From positions 1 through 58,944 of the forward strand of contig JANXLV010000134.1 of assembly GCA_025355005.1 (NCBI GenBank): a DNA stretch of 58,944 nt, given 5' to 3'. A program made the translations under genes and the position numbers. The notes below the pieces were generated by a model. The model was not told where the DNA came from. It did no database searches and saw only the letters and a list, made by a program, of their open reading frames with translations. Shown piece after piece: positions 18,147 through 27,346 of this stretch. The stretch is from Myxococcales bacterium. GTDB lineage: Bacteria > Myxococcota_A > Polyangia > Polyangiales > Polyangiaceae. Within the stretch, counting starts at the first letter, position 1, and every line of letters begins with the position of its first letter.

Positions 18147-18565
18147 TGCGGCTCAAGCACCGAGGGTGAAGCGAGAGACCCGCGGCGCCGCGGGCGCGTG
18201 ACGCGCGTCCAGTGCATGTATTGTGCAAGTGGTGGGCGGGGGCCGCGAGTGAGCGCGGGTGGAGGGCGGCGCGTGGCGTGCTCGCGAGGTGGCGCGATAG
18301 ATGTGGAGCACGCCGCGTGACGCCCGGACGCGAGGGGGTGGGCACGCGATTCTGCACCTCCCCCTCGGCGCGCTCAGCGCGACGTTTGGGGGAGGTCGGC
18401 CGCGCTTGCTCGTGTTGTGCATGACGCGTGGCGCGGACGGGTGGGGGCACCTCTGTCCTCTCCTCCTCTGCGTCCGTCGCTTCGTGCAGCCTTCCTGCGT
18501 GCGTTCTTCGGAGCGGTGGGGGGTGTGGTCACGCGGAGCGAAATCGAGGCTAGGGTGATGGGCGC
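18130..18565. other. 436 bp gap without a convincing gene
   Basis: Apart from the hairpin at its left edge, this GC-rich gap holds a perfect 16-base palindrome at 18179-18194 (CCCGCGGCGCCGCGGG) and several short GC-rich inverted repeats. Open frames here are Arg/Pro-rich or shadow the next gene, with no recognisable protein. It presumably contains the promoter of the nitronate-monooxygenase-like gene. Confidence 0.5.
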
Positions 18566-19543
18566 ATGCAGACGCCGCTCACACGACTCCTGGGCATTCG
18601 TGCGCCGATCCTCGTCGGGCCCATGACGGCGGTCTCGGAGGAGAACCTGGTGGTTGCCGCCGCGGAGGCGGGCATCGTCGCGGGTCTGCCGCCGCACAAC
18701 TACGAGAGCGTGGACGCGTTCGCCGCGGCGCTCGGCCGCATCCGCGCGCGCACGTCCGGGCCGTTCGCGGTCAATCTGATCGTGAACCGGGCGAACGTTC
18801 GCCTCCCGCGTCAGCTCGAGGCGGCGCTCGACGCGAAGACGCCCATCTTCGTCGCGTCGCTCGGCGATCCGGAGGAGGTGATCCGCCGGGCCCATGCAGC
18901 GAACGCGAAGGTCATCTGTGACGTGTCCACGCTTGCCCACGGCGAGCGCGCGGTCCGTGCCGGCGCCGACGCTCTCAACGCGGTGGTCGCGGGCGCAGGC
19001 GGGCATGCGGGGCACATCACTGCCTTCGCGCTCGTGCCGAGCCTCGTCGATCGCGTCAAGGTGCCAGTGGTCTGCGCGGGCGGCGTGGCCGACGGGCGCG
19101 GGCTTGCAGCAGCATTGATGCTCGGCGCGAGCGGCGTGCAGATGGGGACGCGCTTCATCGCGTGCAACGAATGCGAGGCGGCGCGAGGATGGAAGGACGC
19201 GATCGTGAGGGCGACCCCGGATGATCTGGTCCTCACGGAGCGTCTGTCGGGCGTGATGGGCAGCTACCTCAAGACCGCGGAGCTTTCGCGCATGGGCACC
19301 GCGATGCCGCTTCCTCTCGCGCTCCTGATGCGGAGCAAGCGCACGCGCGGGCTCACCCAGAAGGCGATGCTGGTGCTCGCGTCGCGGAAGATGTCGGAGA
19401 TCCGGAAGGGCGAGCGCGCGCTGTGGAGCGCAGGCCAGAGCGCGGGCCTCGTGCACGACACACTGCCGCTCGCGACGATCGTGGAGCGCGTGATGAGAGA
19501 GTGCCACGACGTGCTGGCAAAGGCCGAGACACTCACCCGCTGA
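18566..19543 (+). CDS. Nitronate monooxygenase / FabK-like FMN enzyme
   Basis: 325 residues of a TIM-barrel FMN enzyme. Hallmarks are the N-terminal TPLTRLLGIRAPILVGPM, AGIVAGLPPHNYES, the FMN-phosphate loop with VVAGAGGHAGH, PVVCAGGVADGRGLAAAL, and GASGVQMGTRFIACNE. Members either oxidise alkyl nitronates with flavin or reduce enoyl-ACP; the GAGGHAGH and GTRF motifs fit the nitronate monooxygenase group better. It stands alone on its strand, convergent with the esterase. Confidence 0.88.
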   Translation: MQTPLTRLLGIRAPILVGPMTAVSEENLVVAAAEAGIVAGLPPHNYESVDAFAAALGRIRARTSGPFAVNLIVNRANVRLPRQLEAALDAKTPIFVASLGDPEEVIRRAHAANAKVICDVSTLAHGERAVRAGADALNAVVAGAGGHAGHITAFALVPSLVDRVKVPVVCAGGVADGRGLAAALMLGASGVQMGTRFIACNECEAARGWKDAIVRATPDDLVLTERLSGVMGSYLKTAELSRMGTAMPLPLALLMRSKRTRGLTQKAMLVLASRKMSEIRKGERALWSAGQSAGLVHDTLPLATIVERVMRECHDVLAKAETLTR

Positions 19544-19551
19544 CGTAGGAG

Positions 19552-20583
19552 TCAGGGCTTCGGGTGGGCGTCGAGGAACGCGTAGAACGTCTCGGCCCAT
19601 GTGGAAGCGAAGGTCGGAAAATGGCCAGCGCCGCTCACCGTCCAGAGCTCGGCGGCGCCTTTGGTGCAGGCGTGGGACTCGATCTTGGTCTCGGCCCCGA
19701 ACAGGACGGTGTCGAGGTCGAGCGTCTTGCCCGTGTCAGAGAGCGTCGCGTCGCAGCCGTTCTTGGTCGACCACGTCGCGATCGTCTCCGCGGCGCCGGG
19801 GTAGGGGACGCCCTGGTTCAGTCCGCCGTTGTAGAGGATGAGCGTGTCCAGGTCCCCATGCACCTGCAGGATGGCCACCGGGGCAGACGGATTGCATTTC
19901 GCCGCGTCCTTCCAGACCACGCCCGACAGCGCCATGATGCCGGCGAGCTCCTCCGCGTGATCGCACGCCATGCGATGCGACATGAAGCCGCCGTTCGAGT
20001 GGCCCGCTGCGTAGACGCGCTTGCCATCCACGTTGTACGCCGACTTCACGTCAAGGATGACGTCGTGCAGGTACTTGACGTCGTCGGGCTGCTTCCCATC
20101 CAGATCACAGCACGCGTCGTCCGAGTTCCAGTACTGCAGACCGAAATGGTCCGTGTTGCCCTCGGGCAGGACGAGCAAGAAGCCCTTCTTTTCCGCCAGC
20201 GCGGTCGTACCAAAGTACGTGTCGATGCTGGAGGACGTCTCCGAGTAGCCATGCAAGAGGAGCAGCATGGGCATGGGCTTGCCGGGCGAGTAGCTCTTGG
20301 GCACGACGATGCGATACGGACGCATGTCGACGCTGCGGGTCAAGGTGCCCGCGTCGCTGCCGCCGAACCCGCCCGCATCGCTGCCGTCGGCTGCGTCGCT
20401 GCCACTCATGCCGCTGTCGAACGAAGCCGCGCCGCCCTCGCTGCCTGTCGCCGCGGCGTCCCCACCGTCGCCGCCGGTGTCACTGCCGCCACCGCCGCCA
20501 CCAGAGGTTCCGCAGCCAGACGCAGCGACCACGCCCACGAGCATGAACACGGCCAGCGACCGTGCGAAGCGAACAGGCATCAT
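19552..20583 (-). CDS. Lipoprotein esterase (PHB-depolymerase/LpqC-like)
   Basis: 343 residues: lipobox ASGC, a Gly/Asp/Ser linker of about 55 residues, then an alpha/beta-hydrolase. The nucleophile elbow is GHSNGG (Ser 196), the acid is probably Asp 246 (HGDLDTLI) and the base is His 321 (GAGHFP). LLLLHGYSETSS forms the oxyanion region. The group includes polyhydroxybutyrate depolymerases and feruloyl/acetyl xylan esterases, so a polymer or plant-polysaccharide ester is the likely substrate. It lies 15 bp behind rpiB, possibly in its operon. Confidence 0.85.
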   Translation of the reverse strand: MMPVRFARSLAVFMLVGVVAASGCGTSGGGGGGSDTGGDGGDAAATGSEGGAASFDSGMSGSDAADGSDAGGFGGSDAGTLTRSVDMRPYRIVVPKSYSPGKPMPMLLLLHGYSETSSSIDTYFGTTALAEKKGFLLVLPEGNTDHFGLQYWNSDDACCDLDGKQPDDVKYLHDVILDVKSAYNVDGKRVYAAGHSNGGFMSHRMACDHAEELAGIMALSGVVWKDAAKCNPSAPVAILQVHGDLDTLILYNGGLNQGVPYPGAAETIATWSTKNGCDATLSDTGKTLDLDTVLFGAETKIESHACTKGAAELWTVSGAGHFPTFASTWAETFYAFLDAHPKP

Positions 20584-20598
20584 GGGATCATAGTCCCT

Positions 20599-21090
20599 TC
20601 ACGGGTCGACGTTCTTGCCCGCGATGGTCTGCGTGGTCTCGTACTCGGCGAGCTGAGCGATGCGTCGCGCGTGGCGCGCTTGCCCGCTGAAGGGCTCGGC
20701 CAGGAATGCGTCGATGAGCGCCGTAACGTCCTCCTTGGAGTGCTGTCGTGCGCCGATCGCGATCACGTTCGCGTCGTTGTGCTGGCGCGCGAGCTTTGCC
20801 GTGGAGAGGTTCCACACGAGCGCTGCCCGCACGCCACGCACCTTGTTCGCGGCGATCTGCTCGCCGTTGCCGGACCCACCGAGGACAATCCCGAGCGTCG
20901 CGACACCGGCCGCCTGATCGCGCACGACCGCCTTCGCCGCGTTGATGCAGAACGACGGGTAGTCGTCCTCTGCGTCGAACGACGTGGGGCCGTGATCGAC
21001 CACCTCGTGCGCCTTCGCACGGAGATGGAGCGCGAGCGCGCGGCAGAGATCGAGCCCTGCGTGATCGGTGGCGATGTGAACGCGCATCAT
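20599..21090 (-). CDS. rpiB: Ribose-5-phosphate isomerase B
   Basis: About 162 residues of the RpiB/LacAB family, which interconverts ribose 5-phosphate and ribulose 5-phosphate in the pentose phosphate pathway. Hallmarks are IATDHAGLDL at the N-terminus, VVDHGP, DDYPSF, and the glycine-rich GIVLGGSGNGEQIAANKVRGVRAAL. Many RpiB proteins have a catalytic Cys in the GIxxCGTG motif; here the residue is Leu/Gly (LGGSGNG), as in the Cys-lacking subgroup that uses a glutamate. RHNDANVIAIGAR-like residues follow (QHNDANVIAIGAR). The second ATG is the usual start. Confidence 0.9.
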   Translation of the reverse strand: MMRVHIATDHAGLDLCRALALHLRAKAHEVVDHGPTSFDAEDDYPSFCINAAKAVVRDQAAGVATLGIVLGGSGNGEQIAANKVRGVRAALVWNLSTAKLARQHNDANVIAIGARQHSKEDVTALIDAFLAEPFSGQARHARRIAQLAEYETTQTIAGKNVDP

Positions 21091-21118
21091 TGGTTGCCAG
21101 TATCGTTCACAGGCCGGT

Positions 21119-21487
21119 TCACAGGAGCGTGCACTTCACCCTGGGCGTGAACTCACGCGCGGGGGAGCCGAGCCACGTGACGGTCTCCACTTCCGTGCTC
21201 TTCGCGACCTTCACGACGACGGCGTCCGGATTCACGTCGGTCGCGACGGAGCAGGACGCGTCCTTCGCGCACGTGTTCTGGACGTGAACGATGTGATCGT
21301 AGCCGTACGCGCGCATGCGTGCCTCTGGCCAGACGTGCACGCAGGTCGTGTCGGGCGCGCCAGCGTCGACCTTGGCAGTGTCCGCGGTCTCCATGCTCCG
21401 AGCGTCCGCGCTCTCGTCGGCCGCGCCGGCCACGCCGACCGGAAGGAGCACGAGAGGTGCGGCGGCAATGAGGATCCGTACGTTCAT
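21119..21487 (-). CDS. Small secreted hypothetical protein
   Basis: 122 residues with a cleavable signal peptide (about 1-22, ending AGAA). The mature part has four Cys (TCVHVW, NTCAKDASCS, VKCTLL), suggesting two disulfides, and a beta-rich pattern. I know no family. It lies 28 bp upstream of rpiB on the same strand, though a functional link is doubtful. Confidence 0.65.
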   Translation of the reverse strand: MNVRILIAAAPLVLLPVGVAGAADESADARSMETADTAKVDAGAPDTTCVHVWPEARMRAYGYDHIVHVQNTCAKDASCSVATDVNPDAVVVKVAKSTEVETVTWLGSPAREFTPRVKCTLL

Positions 21488-21533
21488 CTTGTCACCAACA
21501 TAACCATACTCCAGCGGGCGGCCATGCGCGATT

Positions 21534-23015
21534 TCAGCTGCTGGAAATCACCTTCGGGCGGCGTTCGCGCCAGGGCTTCGCCGTCTCGAGCTGGGCGGAC
21601 ACGCGCAGGATCGTCGCTTCGTCGCCGTAACGACCGACGAGCTGGACGCCGATGGGCAGGCCGTCCGCGGACTGGTGGAGCGGAAGCGAGATCGCGGGCT
21701 GCCCGGTCTGATTGAAGAGCTGCGTGTTGGGCGTACGCTCGAAGTTGTCCGCCGCGAGCTTCGCGAGCACGGCGCGGATGGCCGGGCGCATGGGCAGCGC
21801 CCGCAGCACTGACAGACCTGCGAGCTCCGCGGGCTTGGGCTTGAGCTGTCCGATCTTCACCGGCGGATGCGCGAGTGTGGGGAGCAGCAGCAGATCATAC
21901 TTCTCGAAGAAGGCGCCAAGCTGACGTCCCGCTTCCTGTATGTGGTCGCGCGCCTGCTGCATCTCGATGCCGGTCATGGTGTGTCCGACCTGCCGCAGGA
22001 ACCACGTCGATGCCTCGAACGCCGCCGGCGAAGGTGTCTTGCCGGTCATGCGCGCGAAATCTTCTATCTCCGAGGCGACGCCAACGGCGACCTGCGTGAG
22101 GTACGCGAGCACGAGCTTGTCGCGATCGAACGGCGGCATCGCGTCTTCCACGTGGTGCCCGAGGCTCTCGAGGAGCTTCGCCGTTTCCTCCACGGCCTTC
22201 ACGCACTCGCGATCGGTGTCCTTGCCGAACAGCGAGCGCGTCGTCATCGCGATGCGCAGCTTGCCTGGCGCTGCGCCCACCTCCTCGATGAAGGGACGCG
22301 CGGGCGGCGGCGCTGCGTACGGATCACCCGGCATGGGCCCGGCGAGGATGTCGAGGAAAGCCGCGGCATCGCGCACGGAGCGCACGAGCACGCCCGTCTG
22401 CACGTAGCCGCCCCAGCCCTCACCGTGATCGGGCGCGAGCGAGATACGACCGCGGCTCGCCTTGAGTCCCACGATGCCGCACGCGCTGGCAGGGATGCGC
22501 AGCGAGCCGCCGCCGTCTCCGCCGTGGCCCACCGAGACCGCGCCCGAAGCGACGAGCGCAGCGCTGCCGCCGGAGGATCCGCCGACGGAGTGGTCGGTGT
22601 TCCACGGATTGCGTGTGGGGCCGCGCCACTCGGGTTCGGTGGTGCCCAGGATCGCGAGCTCGGGGCAGTTCGTCTTCGCGAGGAAGACGAGGCCGGCGCG
22701 CCGCAGTCGAGCGATGTTCTCGCTGTCGTGATCGGGAATGTACCCTTCGAGGAACTTGCAGGACGCAGTCCAGGGCACGCCCTTCACGAAGCCATCGAAG
22801 TCCTTCACCACGGCGGGCACGCCCGAGAACGGACCTTCTGGGGGAGCCTTTGCGGTCTCGCGCGCGGACTCGTACATCTCGTGCACCACGGCGTTCAGCT
22901 TCGGGTTGACCGCAAGGACTGCCTTGATGGCCGCCTCCGTGAGCTCCGATGAGCTGACCTCACGGTCGCGAACACGGCGAGCGAGCTCCGTGGCATCTGC
23001 GTCGAGATCGATCAT
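21534..23015 (-). CDS. Amidase-signature family hydrolase
   Basis: 493 residues, the normal length. The Ser-cisSer-Lys triad is visible: Lys 71 (AVVKDFDG), the glycine-serine loop [14 protein letters not shown] (cis-Ser about 147) and the nucleophile Ser 171 in [10 protein letters not shown]. The ending [20 protein letters not shown], followed by PIGVQLVG, is also canonical. Family members hydrolyse amides or act in Glu-tRNA(Gln) transamidation. With no gatB/gatC nearby and several substitutions relative to GatA, this is a free amidase of unknown substrate. The start MIDLDA lies 68 bp after the upstream cytochrome gene. Confidence 0.9.
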   Translation of the reverse strand: MIDLDADATELARRVRDREVSSSELTEAAIKAVLAVNPKLNAVVHEMYESARETAKAPPEGPFSGVPAVVKDFDGFVKGVPWTASCKFLEGYIPDHDSENIARLRRAGLVFLAKTNCPELAILGTTEPEWRGPTRNPWNTDHSVGGSSGGSAALVASGAVSVGHGGDGGGSLRIPASACGIVGLKASRGRISLAPDHGEGWGGYVQTGVLVRSVRDAAAFLDILAGPMPGDPYAAPPPARPFIEEVGAAPGKLRIAMTTRSLFGKDTDRECVKAVEETAKLLESLGHHVEDAMPPFDRDKLVLAYLTQVAVGVASEIEDFARMTGKTPSPAAFEASTWFLRQVGHTMTGIEMQQARDHIQEAGRQLGAFFEKYDLLLLPTLAHPPVKIGQLKPKPAELAGLSVLRALPMRPAIRAVLAKLAADNFERTPNTQLFNQTGQPAISLPLHQSADGLPIGVQLVGRYGDEATILRVSAQLETAKPWRERRPKVISSS

Positions 23016-23083
23016 AGCTCCCGGATTGCCACGGTCCCGCACGTTTCGCAAGAGTGTCGCGTTGCCCTCACGGGGTCGAGTCG

Positions 23084-24430
23084 TCAGAGCCGCCACGGGG
23101 AACGCCCGGGTGCGTGCTTCAAGACGTTCGTGGCCCACGCGTTGTCCTTGTCCTTGTGACACGACGTGCAGGGGTTCGGGATCTTGTACGTGTCCGTCAT
23201 CTGCGGCGTGATGAACTCGAAGGTGTGCGAGCGCACGTTCACGTCTGCGATCGTCACCTCGATCCTGGGCATGTGGCATGCGATGCATTCGGAGCCGGTG
23301 CTGCCGGCCTTGTGCAGTGAGTGTGCCTCCAGCGTGGTCGCTCGCGGGCCGTTCTTTTCTCCTGCGCCATGGCAGGTGAGGCAGAGCGCGTTGCCCAGGA
23401 GGCGCGTCTGCCCGGGATTCGCCGTGCCGTGAACGTCGTGGCAGCTCGCGCAGGTGATGTCGTGCTTGTACATCACGCTCCGCACGAAGTCGTTTCCTTG
23501 CATGCGGTTCTTGTGGCCCGTGCCGTCCGCGAAGTGCGTGAAGCTCTGCTCGCCGAGCTTGTTCTCCTCGAGCCTCCAGTAGTCCGAGAGCTCCATGCCC
23601 ACCTGGTAGCCCACGGGCCAGTCGTACTGGCGGCCGGCGATCGGGTTCGTGAGCGGTCGTCCTTGCGAGTGGCACTGGATGCAAGTGTCGTTCGAGTGCA
23701 CCGCGTCCATACGCCCCGGGTTCTGGACGTTCACGCGCGTGGGGTTCGCAACGTGTGCGGCGCTCGGACCGTGGCAGCGCTCGCAGCCGACGTTCCACTC
23801 CACCACGGTCTTCTTCTGGACGTCGTAGCCCACGGAGTGACACCCGTCGCAGAGCGGTCCCGTGGGCCGCTGCATGTTGTCCGGCGGGTAGAGTGTGGAC
23901 CACCAGTCCGTACCGTTCTTGACGAAGTACTCGCGCCAGACCTTGTTCTTCACGTCCCACTGCGCCGACTCGGGGAAGTAGTCGTCACCGACCTTCGTGA
24001 AGTAGCGCTGCTTCCAGAGCATGCCGTAGACCAGCGCCACGTCCTCCTTCTTGAACGGATGAAGCGTGTTCGTGGCGAGGTCGGGAATGATCACGTCCGG
24101 CGCAGACCGCGGATCGCGGACCACGTTGGCCATCGGCGTCTTCTTCCACCGATCGTAGACGTCGGTGTGACAGGGCCTGCACGACAGAGAGCCCGCGAAC
24201 GCCCCCTTCGCGAGCGCAACAGCCGCGGGTGATCCGGGCGGAGGCGCAAGAGGCAGAGCCGCCGACGCTGCGACTGGACGACCCGACCCCGTTGGCGACG
24301 AGGGCGTCTCCGCGCCCGGCGCCACGCCCTGCTCGACGCAGGAGGCAAGCGCCCAGGGCAATCCAGCCATGAGGGTCACTAAAGCCAGTGTTGCCGCACG
24401 ACCCACGCGGCGAGAAGCGCTTACGAACAT
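23084..24430 (-). CDS. Octaheme c-type cytochrome lipoprotein
   Basis: 448 residues with a signal peptide ending LASC, so probably lipid-anchored. Eight CxxCH haem-attachment motifs are present, at about 84-88, 194-198, 216-220, 250-254, 327-331, 350-354, 382-386 and 421-425. The spacing and the GPSAAH and HDVHGT segments are typical of extracytoplasmic multihaem cytochromes of the cytochrome c-554/nitrite-reductase type found in delta-type bacteria. All attachment sites look intact. No oxidoreductase partner gene is adjacent, so the electron donor and acceptor are unknown. Confidence 0.88.
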   Translation of the reverse strand: MFVSASRRVGRAATLALVTLMAGLPWALASCVEQGVAPGAETPSSPTGSGRPVAASAALPLAPPPGSPAAVALAKGAFAGSLSCRPCHTDVYDRWKKTPMANVVRDPRSAPDVIIPDLATNTLHPFKKEDVALVYGMLWKQRYFTKVGDDYFPESAQWDVKNKVWREYFVKNGTDWWSTLYPPDNMQRPTGPLCDGCHSVGYDVQKKTVVEWNVGCERCHGPSAAHVANPTRVNVQNPGRMDAVHSNDTCIQCHSQGRPLTNPIAGRQYDWPVGYQVGMELSDYWRLEENKLGEQSFTHFADGTGHKNRMQGNDFVRSVMYKHDITCASCHDVHGTANPGQTRLLGNALCLTCHGAGEKNGPRATTLEAHSLHKAGSTGSECIACHMPRIEVTIADVNVRSHTFEFITPQMTDTYKIPNPCTSCHKDKDNAWATNVLKHAPGRSPWRL

Positions 24431-24527
24431 CGGCGCAAGTCATACCAGGAATGAGGAAAGGTCTGTGGACGCCCCGGTGAGGTGCAAGGCGCACGTCTTC
24501 CGGGGCGCGCCGTGCGATGCTCGCGCG

Positions 24528-26189
24528 ATGCGAACGCCGCCGCTCTCGACCCTTCCTCTCTTCGTTGGTCTATCGGTGCTGGTCTCGTGTGGTAGCCCGC
24601 CAGCGCCTTCGCCTCCGCCTCCGCCTCCGACATCGGCCAGCGCGACTCCTTCTTCGCCTCCGCCCACGAGCCCCGTGGCGGCGCCCCCGTCCGCGCCGGT
24701 GGATCCGGCGCTCCCGAAGGATGCCATCTGGGTCGCGAGCATGGATCTGAAGAGGCTCATCGCGGCGCTTCCGAACGGCGACTTCAGCGGGATGGTCGAG
24801 AAGCTCACCGGTGCGAAGAACGTCACGGTGGAGGACCTGGGGCTCGATGTGACGCGGCCCGTGACCGTGGCGGAGCTCGGTGTGACGGATGCGCAGCGAC
24901 GCGCGGTCGCGGCGGTCGCCGCTCGCCCCGTGGATCCGGTTGATGGCAACGGTGAGGCGGTGCGCAGGGCTGCGGCGGGCGTGTCGTTCGACAATGCGTT
25001 CCGCATGGTGATCCCGACGACGAATGCGATGAAGACGAAGGCGGCGGCGGAGCTTGCACTCGCCGGTGCAGGCGCGAAGGATGCGGGAGGGGACGCGTAC
25101 GAGCTCGCGCACGGGCGTGTCGAGCTCCGCGCCACGAACGACGTCGTCGTGATCGACGTGGGCCTCGGAGAGACGCCGAAGCTCGGGCTCGAGGCGCTGC
25201 GCGCGCGTGTGGCCGCGGGCCATGCGGATGCGCCGCCGCTCGAGGGCCGAGCCGTCCGCGCGCGCTACCGTCCGGCGGGTGTGGCGGAGCTCGGCGGTCT
25301 GATGAACCTATTTCGGGGGTCGTCGGCGATGGACACGCCGAACCTCAGCGCGCGCGACCGCGACCGGATGGCGTCCGAGATCGTGAAGGAGGTGAAGGGC
25401 GCGACCCTGGCGGGGAGCTACGACAGCGTCGACCTGTCTGCCCGCGTCGAATCACCGCAGCGCATCAGCTTCGAGGCACGCGGCGAGCCGGGGCCGACGT
25501 CCGTGGTGCCGCCCGCCACCGCGTGGGCGCCGTCGCCTTCGATCACCGCCGAGGGCGCGACCGGGACGATCGCCGTGAATGTCGGTTTCGCGCGCGCGTT
25601 CGTGCTGGGCGGCGAGAAGCCAGGCGACCCGCTGTCCAGGTCGCCGCTGATCGACCCGATGAAGGAGCGACCCACGTTCGTGCTGCCAGCGATGCTGCCC
25701 GAGGTCGTTCCGCTGTTCGTGCGGCTCGTGGCGCGCGCGCAGGATGGTCTCGCCCCCGGCGCGCTGGAGCGCTTCGAGCGCATCGGCTACCTGTATCGCG
25801 CGACGGGAGCGCCGACGTTCTTCGCCCTGCTGCCGAAGACCATGAGAGGAGAGGCGGCGGAGTGCGCGCTCATTGGGAAGCCGACGTGCACGGCGAAGGA
25901 GCGGATGAAGCCCGGCGTCCCGTTCGACGTGGGGCACAACATGTTCGCGCAGCTGGTGTCCGTGAAGGGGAGCACCGCGCAGTGCGTCTTGATCGGAGAA
26001 GACAAGGAGGCGCTGAAGGCGCTGCGGCTTCTGTCGGGTACGGCGCAGCCGTTCGAGCTGTCGCTCGCGCGGCACGTGAGCTTCGGGAGTGAGGGCTTCG
26101 ATTTCCCCGGGCTCGCGGGAGACGCGCGGGTGACCGGGGGAATGGCGATGGACGGGAAGACGGTCGTCTTGCGGATCGGGACGCCGTGA
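24528..26189 (+). CDS. Large putative lipoprotein, unknown function
   Basis: 553 residues with lipobox VLVSC, then a Pro/Ser/Ala linker of about 45 residues (SPPPPPPTSAS and similar). The rest is an Ala-rich alpha/beta protein with repeated features such as KDAIWVASMDLKRLIAALPNGD and PTFVLPAMLPEVVPLFVRLVARAQDG. I do not recognise a domain. Two Cys near the end (ECALIGKPTC) and one later (QCVLI) may pair. The start is the ATG that creates the signal peptide; upstream in-frame sequence is implausible. Confidence 0.72.
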   Translation: MRTPPLSTLPLFVGLSVLVSCGSPPAPSPPPPPPTSASATPSSPPPTSPVAAPPSAPVDPALPKDAIWVASMDLKRLIAALPNGDFSGMVEKLTGAKNVTVEDLGLDVTRPVTVAELGVTDAQRRAVAAVAARPVDPVDGNGEAVRRAAAGVSFDNAFRMVIPTTNAMKTKAAAELALAGAGAKDAGGDAYELAHGRVELRATNDVVVIDVGLGETPKLGLEALRARVAAGHADAPPLEGRAVRARYRPAGVAELGGLMNLFRGSSAMDTPNLSARDRDRMASEIVKEVKGATLAGSYDSVDLSARVESPQRISFEARGEPGPTSVVPPATAWAPSPSITAEGATGTIAVNVGFARAFVLGGEKPGDPLSRSPLIDPMKERPTFVLPAMLPEVVPLFVRLVARAQDGLAPGALERFERIGYLYRATGAPTFFALLPKTMRGEAAECALIGKPTCTAKERMKPGVPFDVGHNMFAQLVSVKGSTAQCVLIGEDKEALKALRLLSGTAQPFELSLARHVSFGSEGFDFPGLAGDARVTGGMAMDGKTVVLRIGTP

Positions 26190-26216
26190 GGACGGAGCGG
26201 CAGAGTCGACGTTGAC

Positions 26217-26265
26217 GTCGTCGTCCCTGTCTCCGCCCCCGTCCCCGTCTCCGTCTCTTCCTCAC
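26217..26265 (+). repeat. Polypyrimidine tract of degenerate hexamers
   Basis: A C/T-rich run built of GTCTCC and GTCCCC-like units, between a lipoprotein gene and an NlpC-like gene. The 296 bp gap otherwise shows no gene or clear promoter. The tract may be a slippage-prone simple repeat. Confidence 0.5.
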
Positions 26266-26485
26266 TACATTTTTCTCTTCGCTCCTGGTGGATGCTGGTC
26301 CCACCGTGTTGCGGCCTCGTCTCCGCTGTTTCGGGCGCTGCGGTTGGAATCGTCTCGCTGCACGGCACAAAACGAAGTCATTGTGGGTCGTCCTGCGACG
26401 ATCTCGCATGGCACCGCGATTGCGTGAGTGGGAGCGGGACGGCTCTCTCTCTGGGTGTGCGTCGTTTTTCACAACGAGGCTCCGC

Positions 26486-27310
26486 ATGAAACGCATTGCT
26501 CTCATTCTCCTCTCCACGCTCATCGCGGCGTGCGCCTCCGAAACCGCCGACGACGGCTCCGTGGGCGACACTGGCGACGAAGGCCAAGACCTCTCCGTCG
26601 GCGTGACGTGCACCCACGCGAACATGTCGTCATCGGCATGTCAGGAGATGCGCACGACGATCCTCGACGCGGCTCAGGACCCCGCGCGCCACACGGCGCT
26701 CGTTCGCGGTCTCGCATGGGTCGACGCAAACGTGATGTACAGCCAGACGCACGCCTACAAGGGCTTCCGTCAGGACTGCTCCGGCTTCGTCTCCATGGCG
26801 TGGGGCGAAGGAAGCGCGCTCACGACCGCAGGCTTCGCGCCCTACGACACCTCCGCGTCGAAGTCTCTCAGCGGCTACTCGCAGCTGCTCCCGGGCGACG
26901 CGCTCAACAAGCACCCGCGCGGCCACATGTTCCTCTTCGGTGCGTGGGCCAACGCCGCGCACTCGCAGATGGTGATCCTCGAGGAGTCGCACACGGGCAC
27001 GCCCGCGATGATGAAGGTCGTCGCCGCGTCGTACTTCGACAGCTTCACGCCGATCCGCGGGAAGACGTTCGGCAGCACGAGTTCGGGTTCGGGTTCAGGT
27101 TCAGGTTCAGGTTCGGGTTCAGGTTCGGGCTCAGGTTCGGGTTCAGGTTCGGGCTCGGGTGGTGGAGCTGCTTGTACTGGCGATGGCGACTGCAACCCTG
27201 GCAACGATGGGTCCGGGATGATTTGCGTCAGCCACGTGTGTGAGGCCGGCTGTCATACCAACGCGCAGTGTCCCGGCAACGAGACCTGTCACTCCGGCAT
27301 GTGCCAGTGA
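26486..27310 (+). CDS. NlpC/P60-like lipoprotein with a Ser-Gly linker
   Basis: 274 residues. Lipobox IAAC is followed by an acidic linker. Residues about 75-165 look like a papain-fold NlpC/P60 or CHAP amidase: RQDCSGFVSMAWG (Cys 98 nucleophile), then LLPGDAL and HPRGHMFLFG (His 143/147). A pure Ser-Gly linker of 13 repeats leads to a C-terminal Cys-rich domain of about 45 residues (CTGDGDC, CEAGC, CPGNETC, CHSGMC). It is probably a surface-anchored peptidoglycan hydrolase with a cysteine-rich binding module. GAGG about 8 bases upstream supports the start. Confidence 0.75.
   Translation: MKRIALILLSTLIAACASETADDGSVGDTGDEGQDLSVGVTCTHANMSSSACQEMRTTILDAAQDPARHTALVRGLAWVDANVMYSQTHAYKGFRQDCSGFVSMAWGEGSALTTAGFAPYDTSASKSLSGYSQLLPGDALNKHPRGHMFLFGAWANAAHSQMVILEESHTGTPAMMKVVAASYFDSFTPIRGKTFGSTSSGSGSGSGSGSGSGSGSGSGSGSGSGGGAACTGDGDCNPGNDGSGMICVSHVCEAGCHTNAQCPGNETCHSGMCQ
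27083..27160 (+). repeat. Hexanucleotide tandem repeat (13 units)
   Basis: Thirteen TC(G/A)GG(T/C) hexamers encode (Ser-Gly)13 in the linker of the NlpC-like lipoprotein. Third-position differences show it is not a recent pure expansion. Changes in copy number would alter linker length without a frameshift. Confidence 0.85.
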
Positions 27311-27346
27311 GCGTGTGACCCTCGGACGATCGTCGCGAAAAAAAAT

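Noticed and set aside
18374..19600. A 408-codon minus-strand frame
   Set aside because: It lies antisense to the nitronate-monooxygenase-like gene, which has clear motifs; the frame has none.
19564..21150. A 528-codon open frame on the plus strand
   Set aside because: It is antisense to the esterase and rpiB genes, Arg/Val/His-rich and without family motifs; it arises from GC-rich codon bias.
21534..23015. GatA subunit of the Glu-tRNA amidotransferase
   Set aside because: The amidase triad is present, but gatB and gatC are not adjacent and the rest of the sequence differs from GatA, so a generic amidase call is safer.
21534..23960. An 808-codon fusion of upstream sequence and the amidase
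   Set aside because: The upstream third is antisense-like, Arg-rich and out of frame with the cytochrome gene; the amidase motifs begin at the internal ATG near 23015.
27311..27346. A possible terminator with an A-run after a 10-base palindrome (GACGATCGTC)
   Set aside because: The tract is A on the plus strand, and for the minus strand the T-run precedes the palindrome, so neither strand has the hairpin-then-U order.
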